Source: Mesaphorura yosii (Eukaryota; Arthropoda; Collembola; Poduromorpha; Tullbergiidae). From it: a DNA stretch of 64,000 nucleotides. A model generated the notes under the pieces. It did not search any database. It was given only the letters and a program-made list of their open reading frames with translations, and was not told the DNA's origin. Numbering within the stretch: the first letter of the stretch is position 1; every line of letters begins with the position of its first letter. Location of the stretch: positions 1-64,000 of the forward strand of contig WIXG01000065.1 of the NCBI GenBank assembly GCA_009869945.1, read 5' to 3'. A program made the translations under genes and the position numbers. Shown piece after piece: positions 47,811 through 61,100 of this stretch.

Positions 47811-48492
47811 TATTGCAGGCCAGGCAGATTTGAGGCACGAACCAAGACTTTGCTATTCGCTTCACTTCGTCCAAGGCCAAAGAGGAAATAATCACACGAT
47901 CTGCGATCTCCGCTTTACAACGACAGAAATGAAACCTGAGGTGACAATGAAGTAAGTCATGTATAATGTGTGTGCTCCGGATTCGCGAATTGAGATCACT
48001 GCGAGCTGCAAAGAGCATCTAATTTTAAGCATTCAAATTATTATTCAATTTTCTGAAAATCACATTTGCGAAACACTTCCATTGAATTTATAAAGCTGTA
48101 GTTTTTAATCGGAAACTGCTGCGAAATATGCTCGGTCTCGTGACTGGCGCAGCTTTGACCTGCCTCAGCATCGATGTCCGATGTCAGTAGCCTTGGAAAC
48201 GATTCGCTGTGACAAGAGTCGTCGGCTTGAATGAAACTTGCCTCGCGTAACAGTAGCCGGGCCGTGCTAACCGTTGATCATGAGTTCAAGGCTTTATAGC
48301 TTTCGTTCTATCAAGTACCTTTGTCTTTCTGTCGACTATCTTCTGACTTTACATCGCAGGAGGTTCATCTCAGTTTTGACTCAGTTCTCTTCATCCTAAG
48401 AAAAGTGTCTTAAACTGCGGAAGAGCCAAAGGATACGAAAAGTGTTACAAGTTATCTGCAATTAACGTTCTACACTTGACAGAGTCCATAAA
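47811..48492. other. Intergenic region between the TM glycoprotein and the secreted-protein gene
   Basis: Divergent spacer. An ATG-initiated minus frame at 47761-48018 encodes a Cys-containing 85-mer (FHFCRCKAE, CLACNNDCEFF) of unknown status. Confidence 0.4.
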
Positions 48493-49413
48493 ATGGCTCG
48501 TTTCTGTCTAATTCTCCCGTTTTTGATCGTTCTTTGTGTGAACTTAACTTTCGGTGACAGACTTAAGAAGAATCCAAAGTGTGACTACGAATTCCAGTTC
48601 TACGAAGAACAGCCGAAAAATTTGTATGAACAGGTGATAAAAGGTGCTCATTTTGACGTCGGCATGCTTGGATCATGCTTCGATTACGACGTGAATTTCC
48701 ATGAACAATCACATAGTAGCAGTCTTGGAGAACCAACGATGGTTTATAATAAACGAATAAATGCCACAGATGAACAGAAGCAGATAAAAGCTCAGCCAAA
48801 GTTTTGTTTGAAGAAGGACGTTCATTTTGTATATCTGGCGAACACTTTTAGAACTCCCACACTTTGCTCAGCTATGCATAATTCTCCGCCTTCAGTGCAT
48901 TGGCTCAATACAATTTTGACATTGGCACACACACCCATCCGGACAACTACGAGGAGATGAACACTTACGGCTGGAAAATATTCGATCTGGACCGTCCCGT
49001 TTATCCATTTATGAACCAAGATCCCGACTACCAGCAAATGTACTACTGGGAAGACGCAGCCGACGTATATTTTCATACAAGACTATCAGATCCAAACAGA
49101 AGCAAGAAGGCACCTTTGATTTCTGTGGAGCCAATTCCCTCTAGGGAACTTCCAAAGGATTTTATAATCGACCAGCTGAGTATTCTAAGCAACCAAACCC
49201 AGGTATCCGTCTTGATTTTCAGTGACTAACTGCTCGGTCGCATTCGTTTGTTAGTCAATTAATAGCAGTTGAAAATTGCGTGTCTCTCCTGCAGCGTGCC
49301 CGAACCCATACTTCATTGACGTCACCGAAATCGAGTCGGATGGCATCAGGCTGCACAATTGGCTGCACATCACAGGTAATTTACATTGGCCAAGTTGTAG
49401 CCATAGCAGGTGA
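48493..49413 (+). CDS. Secreted protein of unknown family
   Basis: Exon 1 (48493-48800) has a clear signal peptide (FCLILPFLIVLCVNLTFG) and encodes KCDYEFQFYEEQP and HFDVGMLGSCFDYDV. Two further exons are proposed: 48896-49179 (starts at T after ccttcag; ALAQYNFDIGTHTHP, YGWKIFDLDRPVYPF, YYWEDAADVYF) and 49295-49413 (CPNPYFIDVTEIESDGIRLHNW). The joins use weak donors (gttttg, gtattc) chosen because they are the ones that keep phase; the total would be 236 aa. A donor at 49375 leaves room for more 3' exons. Family unknown; likely extracellular. The direct neighbour on the right is the UGT gene. Confidence 0.5.
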
Positions 49414-49937
49414 TTAGGTTAGCAACCCGAGATTAGACGCCACCAGTTTAGACAACAATGAACACAGACATGCACGAAGGTAGAAATGCACAATGACAGA
49501 TAATGCAGTAGTCCATGAATTACAAGTTATGAAGGCGCGATGATCGGTCGAAGTATAGTATTATTTGGAGGATTTAGCCCATGAACTGCATGAAAAGTGC
49601 TTACAGTTCAAATGGTTCAAAGTTCAAAGGCTAACCTAACTTGTCCCAGACCCAGAGCAGCTTTAACTCACAGAAGTGGGAGTCTTTCATAACACAATCA
49701 GTTAAAGGCACGACAGGAGAGACGAAAAGATAAACCATGCGATGAGGCAGGCGTACAGCATTAACTATCCATTCGATAGTAGATTATACATCCATTACTA
49801 TCATTAAACTCAAGCCAAGCATAAAGTCTGCGCTCTCAGTCGCCGCGACAGTCGATAGTCAACTGTGCTTGAGTGCAGTGCGAGTTTAGTGAACGAGTCT
49901 GAAAAGGCCGGTGCAGAGGGGCCAAATCGCGTACAAG
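49414..49937. other. Spacer before the UGT gene
   Basis: No coding sequence supported. Carries an 11-nt inverted pair (attaggttagc near 49413 and its complement near 49630), too short to call an element. Confidence 0.4.
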
Positions 49938-51776
49938 ATGAAATGCTTCACAATTTTGCACGTTTTTGACATTTTCGGCCTCGTTTTCCTATTCTTGCCT
50001 ACGTCCTACAGTTCAAATATTCTGTTTTTCTTTGGCGTTTCGACATACTCACATCGAATCACAGTTTGGAACCTGGTCGAGACGCTGGCCGAACGCGGGC
50101 ACAATGTGACCTTCTTCCATCCATACCATCCGAAGAAGACACATCCGAAAGTGAAGGAATTCTTCCCGAAAGAAATCGAAGAGGTCATGTTAGAAGGAGA
50201 TTCGCTCTTCCGTGAAAGTTTGCTCAATATACGACTGCAGAAGGGTCGTTTTGGAAATGTGCTGGCTGCTGCCACGCTGCCACTCGAAGGCGAAAAAATT
50301 TGCCAGAAACTGCTATCAAGGCAAATCACCCTCGACTGGATAAAGAATTCCAAATTCGACCTGGTCGTAATTGACGCGCTATTCAATGACTGTGGATTGG
50401 GATTTGCGTACAAATTCAACGCGAAGGTGATGCTGTTTGGAACGAGCACACTCTTCTCGTGGTTGCACGAACCATTCGGCATACCCGCTGAGAATTCGTG
50501 GCTACCCGAAGTTCACGTCTCGTTTCAGTACCCGATGAGTTTCTTGGAACGATCGCTGAGTACACTGATGCCAATTGGCCTGACCTTTTACAAAGAGTGG
50601 ATTCATTATCCCAAGCTGGAAGCCGTGCTCAGAGACAGACTCGACATTCCAGACATGCCATCAATCAAGGAACTGGAAAGGAACGTCAGTTTAATTCTAC
50701 TTAACACCCATTTTAGCGAAGAATTTGCGAGGTCATTTCCACCTTTCGTTGTTCCTGTCGGCGGGGTTCATCTTGTCAGGTCGGAGAAGAGACAAGAAAT
50801 TCCGAAGGTAGCACATTCGCATTGACATGCATTTCACTTTCACGGTACAGAATTTTCAAAGCAGTTACGGTCTTGCAGGACATGGCCAAGTTTATTGACG
50901 AGTCAGGCAACGATGGATTCATTCTCGTTAGTTTTGGGAGTGCGGCAAGAATCTCCGAGGCACCTGAATCACTTCGGAACATATTTTTCACTGCGTTCAA
51001 GAACAGTCGGACGAGATTCGTTTGGAAGTGGGAAGGAGAACGGCCGGCAGAAATGCCTGGGAATGTATTTACAGCTGATTGGCTACCACAAGCTGAAATT
51101 TTGGGTACAACAAACAAACCTTCTTTTGGCACTGAGCAATAAAACTGCAGTGACCTTTGCTTATGCTTTTGGTTATCCACAGGTCATCCGAAAATTAAAG
51201 CTTTCATGACCCATGGCGGTCTGATGAGCATTCAAGAGTCCATCACGTACGCCGTGCCAGTGATTGTGTTCCCCATCTTCGCCGAGCAGGATTACAATGC
51301 TTTCCGTATCGAACGAACGGGTCGTGGTGTGAGACTAGAAATTGCCGAGTTAACTTTGGGACAGTTGCAGACTGCCATTAGCCAAGTCTTGAAGAATCCA
51401 AAGTAAGTCCATGCACGCACATGCACGCGTTTGACACTTTTGCGGGCTTCTATGCAAAAAACTCCAATCTGATTTCAGGTACAAGCAAAAAATGCTGGAG
51501 ACCCGACAGTTGTTCGAAGACCGACCGGCGTCTCCAGTGGACACTGCCGTTTGGTGGACTGAGTACGTCCTACGAAATGACGACATGAGTCATTTGAAGC
51601 CATTGTCAATGCATCAGACTTGGTACGAGCGGAGATTGCTCGACGTCTGGCTATTTATCGGCGGACTCCTGCTTATTCAGCTATTCAGTATTATTTTTGT
51701 GATAAAGAAAATATTGATGTGTATATTTTGTAGGAAAAATGTTATTAAGGCCACGCCAAAGCTAAAGACAAAGTAG
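49938..51776 (+). CDS. UDP-glucosyltransferase / UDP-glucuronosyltransferase family (UGT)
   Basis: Transfers a sugar from a UDP-sugar to small lipophilic acceptors in the ER lumen (detoxification, pigment and hormone conjugation). Exons 49938-50807, 50879-51104, 51183-51402, 51479-51776; phases close to 537 aa, the normal length. Signal peptide FGLVFLFLPTSYSS, then the N-terminal acceptor domain (SHRITVWNLVETLAERGHNVTF), FPPFVVPVGGVHL, FILVSFGSA, and the sugar-nucleotide signature running from [21 protein letters not shown] to IFAEQDYNA. A C-terminal TM (FIGGLLLIQLFSIIFVI) is followed by a Lys-rich tail, as in ER UGTs. The start was chosen at MKCFT (49938), directly before the hydrophobic leader. 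The AATAAA begins 2 nt after the stop. Confidence 0.93.
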
Positions 51777-51778
51777 GA

Positions 51779-51784
51779 AATAAA
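51779..51784 (+). terminator. Poly(A) signal of the UGT gene
   Basis: AATAAA starting 2 nt after the TAG stop; no later clear plus-strand signal nearby, so the 3' UTR may be only about 20-30 nt. A minus-strand AATAAA at 51823-51828 fits the Culd-like gene. Confidence 0.6.
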
Positions 51785-52136
51785 GCACATGCAATAATGC
51801 ACGCAAAGTCAAGTCGTATTTTTTTATTGTAAAAACTGTCAACATTATCTGTAAATTTATGTGTGTCACTTGTCGCTATTACATATTACTGCACATAATG
51901 CTTAAGATCACACTTAGATTATGAACAATCAGAATATCAACCTCAAATACTCGCCCCAAGTTAGTACTAGACTTTTGGATTATGTCATGTTCTAAAACAC
52001 GAATACTTATTTTGCTGTCATCTCGCTGTAACAATTCTCAGAGTATTGAATTTAAAGCTAGCATTGATGCGCTTGATTTGTCAATAGCACTTTAATTTAA
52101 CCTCCTACACTGCACCGCACGCACTAAACACCATAT

Positions 52137-55100
52137 TCAGTAGTCATCATCCGAATCCTTCCTCCTACAACAGCGATAACAGCAAACACAGAAAAGACAA
52201 AGGAGCAGCGCACCAGAACCGCCTGCAATCGCTGCAGTCATCCAACTTATGTTAAAGCTCCAATTCATTATCATAATTCTACTCTGACTAATTCTGCACT
52301 TGAACTCTGACTCGTCGTGTGGCTCAGAAGAGTTATTGCTCGGGCAATTTTGAACACCGTTGCACTCCAGCTCTTTGGCTATGCATACGCCTTCAGGGCC
52401 GGGGCACAGGAAGCCACACTCTTCGACAATGTTCTTCTGCTCGAGCTTCGACATCATCAGGCTCCCGTCGGGATTCTTGGGTAACTGAAATAGCTCAGTC
52501 CACGATATCAGGAATGTGATCTTGGACGCCGCGGCCGCGTCAAGTCTTATAGTGAGAGGGCCGCCTTGCTTCAGCTTTTGGGCAGTGAGAATTGGCAGTT
52601 GCGACGAAATTTCAGTTTTACGATTGGCGAGGTTGGAGTCTCCGCATAATGTGAGAAGTGGCTGCGGTTGCTGTCTTTGAACGGGCGTGGCTGCACTCAT
52701 ACTGTTAATTATTGTATTGTAATATGAACCCGAGCCACCAGCGGCCGGGACGGGAGGTGCTGGCGACGATGGCAGGTAAAATTCAAGCTTTGCATCCGCG
52801 CATGACTTGGCTGAAGACGCGAATATCAGCTTATCTAGGTGGATCCAGAGATCTTTGTCCGGATGCACTTGCAGCTCCCAAATGCAGGTTACTGGCTGAT
52901 CACGTAGCTGGGGATTGTAGTAGAATGGGAACTTGAGTTTGCCGTCGGCACTTGGGCCAAGGTGGGTGAGACCGCACAGGGGCCCATGAACGAATTTGTA
53001 GATGCCTTCAAAGATGGGCACGTTAAACTTGAAGTAGTTGGCCAGCGCATGGCGTGAGTCGACGCGCAGTGCAACTTCAGCCTGTTCTCCCTTCGAGATT
53101 AGGGTGATTGGAAACGTGTACTGGGCTTGGTTCTCTTTGCAGAGACAAATCTGGGATGTATTTCGTTGAGGATCAATCATTGTAATCTGGAACACAAGAA
53201 ATGAATTGCATTTTCAATTTCCATACACGATTTCTGTGCTTGTGCTTGTTCTTAAAGCTGAACTGACCTTGTCAACTCGATCGGACCAGCAATTTGAACA
53301 CGAATCTTGGTTGTACTTAAAGTTGAGGTGATCAATCTGAATTATGACTCTTGCGTACAGCCGCTTGCTTGTCACGAATTTGTAGTTGCACATGATTGGC
53401 TTCCCAGACTCTGATTTGTAAACGAGTGTATTCAGCGGGGACACAAACCGACCTTCCACGAGAGAAGTCCAGCCAGAAAATACTTCGTCACACACTGTGC
53501 CTGGAACGGGCTCGCCATAATGCGTATTGTTGAAGAAGTCGTAATGCGCCCAGTAATACCTGAAGTATTGCAGCACATGGTTAATTTCTCAAATAGACCC
53601 AAATATGAGGAAAACCACAACTTATAAACGGAGTCTGGCACTTACAAAGACGAGCCACTGTAGCTTCCAGTCTTGCTCTCGAATCTGACGAACAGCGCAT
53701 TCGACGTGGACACGAAATCGTACTTTTCCAACGGCCTCGAGAAAGTGTCGCAGAATGTTTTAATGATCTTTGAATCGTCCGCCCAATTCGAGTCGTAAAT
53801 CGTCAGTGACTCCCCGCACTCGGAGTCCCACCGCTGGATGGGCGCATCAATCTTCTCGATGCGGAAACTCGGAAAGTACAGGCGCACAATCTCCTCCGGT
53901 TTTCCAAGCATGAGGTAAGTGCAGGTTGTGTGCGGAGCGTACCAGTGGGACACTGACCAGAAGAGGCCTTGCTTGTCCCCAATTTCCAGGAGCTGTGAAC
54001 TCGTGTAGATCCAGTCGCAGGTTCCATTTCGTATGCCCGCGTTGTCAATGTGGCCTGGCCAGTGGGCGACGTTGAAATGGAAACCAGTGGAGAGCAGTGG
54101 ACCGGCCGGAGATGTCACGAACTCCAGGAATAAATCGGAACCTGCAGACGCAGACACATCCGCATACATTACAACGTTTCGTATTATGTTGCATAGTCAA
54201 GCTAAGACAATTCCCAGAGGAATCATTAAACGAAGCAAAAGTGGAGTAGAAAAGAAAGTCCCTGCATGCAAAGGCGGCAAGAATAATGCGTTAATAACGT
54301 TTACACGGTTTGGCTTTCACTTTCAGGACATTCTCCGGCCCATGTCGTATTTCTTTTACTTTACGCTTCTAGTTGGTGTCTCCTTTCATTTCTTTTGTTC
54401 TTGTTTCGTATTTCATGGACCTGTTACGTGAAATCCGAGATGCGACACGCGAGCTGTGTCGCGCTTTGCTGGCGGAGACTGTGGCGTGGCTCGACTTAAA
54501 TGGATTATCATTTAATTTGAAATGTCGTTTAGTGAAATCCTACACTCCAAGCCAGGCAGAGAGCAATACAATACGTGTCGTAGCAATGGCGCTGTGTCAC
54601 GCAAACGAGACTTGACTTTCTTCCTGGAAAAGCTCTGGCCTCTTTTCGTTACCCTTCAAGCATGTTTGCTCTTTAATTAGATTTATGAACTTTGCACTCG
54701 GCCAAGCTGCTCTTCTCCATCTTTTCCAGCTCGTACGCGTGCCAAGCTCCTTTTCCTCTTTCACTGTTCTCACTTCCCGTAAATCTATTCCTGTTTCTTA
54801 AATGTGGCCGAGGCATCCATTTTCTTGAAACTCAACAACAGCGAAACAGCTATACTTAAGGTGCTAGCCTACAATTTAGACTCACCTGTCCCAATAATTG
54901 AATACGGAAACTTGCCCACACCACAAAACGTGCCGATGACAGGTGCACTTTCGTCCTTCCCATCGTAAATGCGAATGTAATCGTGTGGACAGTCCGAACC
55001 AATCGGTTTCATGGGGCATAGCATCAGATTCTCACATCGCTGACCGTCCACGTTGAATTCTTCGTTCTCGATATGGAGTTTTGTGAACGGAAGTCTAGTG

Positions 55101-58100
55101 TTGAGGTAGTATTTGCAGTGCAGGTTGCGAGGATACACTCCTGAAAAACCGAAGGGAATGTATTTGAACTCTAACACAAAGCGGCTAATTCACATGAAAC
55201 CCAAGCGAGTAAACGGCTCGAGTGAGTTGAGTAACAATTTTTTGTGTTTTACTGGAATTCCGAAACTGCACTGATTTGCTGCACTGCTGTCCTTAAAATT
55301 CCGCTTCAGGTGGAAACAATACCAATTATTACTAACCTGGATACGCTGGTGACTGAACATAGCACGTTTGCATTCGGCAGTCCCGGAACACACGCTCGCA
55401 GTACGTGTTGGGCACAACCTCTCCACGTCGATTCGGGTAGAGCTCAGGATGCTGGCCATATCTCAGATACACTTCGTATTGTTGCTCTGCACGGGTGTCG
55501 AACCGGAAGTACGACTGCTCTGTAAAGTTGTCCACGTGGAACACAATTCGAACTGAGCTCGTCTCGGAAATGAATGTCTGCGACTGCTCAATTTCACCAC
55601 AGAATTTTCCAGGCTCTCTTCGGCTGCTGAGGCCACTCTTACCGTTTCCGTCAATTATCTGAAAAGGACAGACGAACAGAAGAGTATGTTAAAAGGAAGG
55701 CAAACTACGCAATTCATTTAAGGTCACGCTCGTCACGTGTTGAGACAAGCTGCTTGGATTTTCTAATTGCTAAGTTTTTTCTTTGGCAATGCTCTCATCC
55801 TGGAAAATTAGTAATTGAAAAGTTGAAGCACGATTCGCGTCGCTTCAAAGATCGACTTCACAGGCCGTCATTCATTGAGAACTTTTATTAATTGATACGA
55901 TGTAAATGAATTATGACGCACTTTTAAATTCAATAGCAAGGTTCAAACTCTTTGCCCAGGGAAATCGACCTCGTGGCTCGTGCGACACAGAAATTGGCAT
56001 TCAAACTAGATTACGCAAGTTATTAAACTAATCCTTCGAGCCTCGCCTCGACGGAGTACTGAAGCTGAGGATTTGGTTCGAAAAGTTTAAGCTCGGCTGT
56101 CACTGAACATGAACATAAACTATATTTCTGTCACAAAAATATAATGAATGATGCTCAATAAAGAGCGTTGGTCGTCGGCAGCGCGAAAGGCAGAATCCTT
56201 CGACTCCAGCCGCCTCCGTCTAACTTTTCCTCGTGCACTTCGTCTGCACTGCTATCGGACTAAATGAAAAGTTTTCCAATTAACTATTCCATTGTCGTAG
56301 AATCATGACAATGGCACTCAGCGCTTTAGCTCCACGAATTCGGGTCGCGGAGTCTTGGTCTTGGACTCTGCCTCCGAAGTTTCATTGAATTCAGTGCAGT
56401 TGAAATGTACACAAGTCATTTACACTCTGCTCTTGGCCTGGCCTGACACTGGCAGTGGAAGAGATAAACTTGAGAAATTTATCTTGCGACAGCGACCATT
56501 TGCCGACTCTTCTCTTTCATGAAATGGGAAGAATGTCCTCTCATTTGATATTGTATCTTTGTATCGTACCATCAATTCTTTAAAGCAAACGCAATGGAGA
56601 AGGAACACAGTTAAATATCTGGTGAAAAGATAAATGACAGAGTAAATCGAAAGAAAACGACGTTGGAGGATAGGCAAGCAAGAGCTAGGCACAAGATACA
56701 AGAAATTCTTGAACCCATGCATGCATTTCTTGTAACTTATGTTTGTACTTCTTTCGAGTGTTTCGAGTACAAAATGCACCTATAAACGCCTGATTTATTA
56801 ATGGGAACAAATAAGCCATGAAATGAGCCCTTGCCTTTATTCCCAGAATGAATGACGACACTATACACGTCCGGTATTTGTCAAGTGTTTCAAACTGCAT
56901 CATGCACAATCAGCTTTGCACAGAGCCGAAGCAATTAGACCTGTAAGTTTCCTTTAGGTTTCATGTAAAATTCGAGAAACTTTTACTGGCGTTGTTCAGG
57001 TTTAAAAGTGCTTCACACTTTTTGGACACCGAAATTAGTGAATGCAGCAATTCTTCGGAAGAAATTTAAACAACCATTGGAACTAGCCAATCGCGTCAGT
57101 CCAGAGAAGCGAAATCCTGCTACATCTGTTTTGAGGGACCAAACTGTAATAATTATAAAGCATGTCAGCTACGATCCAACACAAAATTTAAACCCAGTCA
57201 TGTGTGAATTGGGTGGGTACTCATTCGCGTTTGTCTCGTCCCGTAAAACTTGAGTCTGGCTTCCGCGTGAAGTGTGTGGGACTTACTGATTCTAAAATAT
57301 TCAAATACCAACGCCATGCCATACTGGGTATTGTTAAGCTTAGCCTGGAGACGACAACGGACGAAGAGGAAAGCAGGCAGCAGAGATGAATTTTCATTAT
57401 TCCGACTGAAGAAAGCTGAACACGGTGGCCAAGAGGAGACGCAGAAAGCAAACACAGTTAAAAGGCAGGCAGGCAAGATGCAAGACAGCATAGCGGCAGA
57501 CGGAGCATTCAGGCAGCAGAATTCATACCAAAGGAACGGCAACAGCGGCACAGAGCAAAGATTAAAATTGAAATTCTCGACTCCTCCACGAAGCAAATGG
57601 GCCCGGCACCCGTGCCCACAGTAAAAGTAAAAGTACGCTCTGAGCTCGACTTTCGAGTGTCTGCACCACCCGTGTAGGCTCTTTAAGAACACCGCGTAAG
57701 AGAATTTACGAGCCTGCAAATTCGTGGCAAGAGATTGTCATTTCTGTTCTCGTTCTCCGCTTCGGGTGTACTCTACTGAACATCGGCGGGCCTGGAATGC
57801 GTGCACGACACATGGAATTCGCATTTATAATATCTTGCTACAACAATAAGAGCAACGTCACGAGCCACGGCGGATCGCACATCACCGACGTACGAGAAGC
57901 CAAAGAGATAAATTTAATGCAATAATGAAAACCATATTATTTCAGTCTTTCCAGCCCGCACCAGATCGGCAGTCGAGCCCTATGCAGCCATTAAATACGG
58001 CGAAGCCCAGGGAATTTAATATCAACAGCTTCCAGCGTAATTAAACGAATCTCGCAACGCAACTCGCTCAGTGGCTCAGTTCTACCATGAATTTTCCAGT

Positions 58101-61100
58101 TTTTACTTCAAAGCAGCAGTAGCGAGGAGCACGAGGTTCCGGTCCCAAGTGTGGGCTGTGCTGAGGCTGAGCATTTTACATTATTGTGTTGCCTGAAGAG
58201 TTAACGTTTACACGATGTAACATATTGCACGAATTTGTTAATTTCATTCTCCACTCTTGCGTCCAGAATTCTGCTGCGCTGCACGTGTTAAAGACACTCG
58301 ACTGACTCCACTCATTCGGAGTTCATCTTTCATCAACGCAGGCAGGGCTAGTCGACGAGCCAAGTTGCTAAAGCTCAAAACCTCAGCTCCATTCTGAACT
58401 CAGACTGCAATAAAGGATGAAATAACCTGGACTATATTTCCCAAGGCGAATATTTCCAGTATTTCCAGGAAATTGATTGTGGTTTTCGCGAACTGTGACT
58501 GTGGCCAGGTGGCCATGGGCAAAGAGCAAAAGCAAGCTTACCTGAATGTACCCGTTTTCACAGTACGAGTCGTTGATGAGTCTCCCCACTTTAAACTTGG
58601 TGAACCGGATCCGAAGCACCCAGTCTCGGAGGTTCGTCCGAAATGGTCGAAATCGGTAGTGGCAGAGCATCGGCCTTCCATAGTTTTCGGCAGTGATAGG
58701 TGGACTCGTGACTTCTTCGTAGATTCCCACCGTCTTGTTACACTGATCTTGACTGATGTTGATTGGAGTCAGTTCGCTGCCTGTGAAGAGATGCGAAGAT
58801 TAATAAACCGAACACGAAAGCACAGCTACTCTAAGGTTTCGGCTCGCTCAATGTGAAACTGCAGTAATACGTTGTTAACTTGAACGGACGCAAGTCCTAA
58901 ACTGCATCGCTTTAAGTTTCTTTGTAATTGCCATTGCCATCGCCATTCAGTGACTCGATGGCCATGCCATATGCGAATACGCGAACGAGCCGAGTTAAGA
59001 AAGCCTATCCCACTTGAAGAGCCATTCTTCTTTTGTATCGTATAGCATTACTTCAGTTTTGCTTACCTTCAAAAGAAAGCCAAGACGGGCACCACGCACC
59101 AGCAAGAAGAAGGCTCAACTTAAAATTTTACGGTTATCGCTAACTTTTATTAGCGTTCAAGCTCAAGAGTTTAAGCATACAAAAGGGAGAAAGAAGAACA
59201 CAGAATACAAAAGAACACGAACGAGGCTTGCAAAACCTCAAGAAGCTCAAGATCGCATAAATACAAAGTCAGGCCATAATTCTTCAAGTGCGGCTTCTGT
59301 TGTGCTGCTGCATTGTGCTGGTATTCCGCAGACGCGAGGCGTTACGCGACAGTCTCGAGTAATATTTTGACAATAGTTTCACTATTCAGTTCAGCAATGA
59401 AAGAACGGAGCGCGGGTCTCAATTCTTTTTTATTACAATGAAAAATAGTTCCGAAAAATGGGAACGGAAAGAAATTGAAGACGGGTATAAAACTCGAGCT
59501 GTAAAATGGGCTCGATTGTATTTTTGTCGCTGCCGTTGTTTGCACTGCGCGACGCGACACGACTCGTGTCGGGCCGGGCGTGAGCATAAGGCATAATCTT
59601 GCTAGCAGGGTCAGGTTAAGAAACTGAAAGCAGCCGCGAAGTGGGCTGTGATTAATTCACTTCGTACGTGCACGTTGCATTCAGCCGATTCAGTATACTT
59701 AAAGGCATACATTATGAATTAGGAAGAAATCCAAGGGGAAGAAGTAGAAGAGACTTTCCCATGCTCGCCTGCCTGCCGTGCGAAACACGAAATGCAAAAT
59801 GCTTTGTGAATCTGAATACGAACAAGCCTGGAATAATATTGCGATCGAAAACACAGACTACAACTAACTTTTCTTGACGCTGAACTTGTCATTCGTATTC
59901 TCATTTTTGTGCGAGCTTCTTCCTGAATCCTGATTCCTGTAGTGAACAAAAGCTTCTATGGATCTATGGTGTCTGCTTTTGTGCTGTTGCTTTGTAACCC
60001 ATTCGTGTATCGCGCCAGATTGGATTCCTGTGCGTGAAGCAAAGTTGGAATTGGAAGCAAGCCGAAAGCTGAAGACTCCTGAGCCCTGCTTTTCACCGTC
60101 TTAAAATTGCTGGCTCACGTGCGCAGAAAGCCATCTTTAGCACAAAGTTCACTACCACGAGAACGGTGCGAGCTGGAGAAAGTTCTTTGTCTTTCACATC
60201 TTTTGTCTTAATACGACACTTGTTCGTTCAGAGAGTTCAGGCGGTTTCTTCTTTTCGCTAGTATTTTTATCTTGACTCATTTCCTTTCGATTCCATTTGC
60301 GTTTGAGTTCGAACGTGCTCAGCCCAACGACTGGATTCAATTCGTGCCGTTGCCGTATTCGATTTGGAACAAAAGTTTTAGAGATCAAGATAAAATATTT
60401 GCGATCGCAACAGCTTTCTCCGCTCTTTTTCTTTCGTGGCACATCTCTTTTTCTGTTTTACTGCTGTCTTATCTTCGTCCGCGCCTGCCGTTATTGGATC
60501 CGATCAAGGAACAATGGTGAATTGAGCACTGCTCTGAGCATCACAAGGGATCAGCGCACGGCATATTTACTCTTGAGTCTTCTGATTCTGATCCTTGAAG
60601 GTTGGATAAATTTTATACACTTTCTTGCTTCTTTCTCCGGTACTTGCTTCGTTTTTCTTCTAGAATTTGGTGTGCTCAGACATTCCACATGATTGGCTCG
60701 CATTCTCTCACAATTTTATTTAATATCAATTCAATTCGTGCGTATTTCGGTTCGCTTCATCGCTTCTGGTTCATCGGCTCGGATTCTTACATCAAAGCCA
60801 AATAATTCGTCAGGCCCTCTTCGCTCCACTTAAATTTTTGAAGACTTGAATAAAGATGAAGATGAAGGAAGAAAGCGTAATGCCAATGCCACTTATTCTG
60901 CTAATGATTCGAACACGCTTGAAAATGACAAAAATGGATAAAATATTGAAATGTGTCATTTCAAGCCGCAGCCGCATGCATTTTGAATACGAACACGAAT
61001 TCAGGATAAACGTGCGCCACAATCATTCTGAATTTGTAACCACTTCAGCATGAACGGCACATTGAAGAGAAAAACTCTCAGAGAGAAATCTTACATAATA

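Noticed and set aside
49413-49640. Inverted pair attaggttagc / gctaacctaa as possible MITE ends
   Set aside because: Only about 11 nt match, with no target duplication and no extended similarity to the element at 12350.
57198-57719. 173-codon minus-strand frame inside Culd intron 2
   Set aside because: No ATG start at the reported end, erratic composition and no family match.
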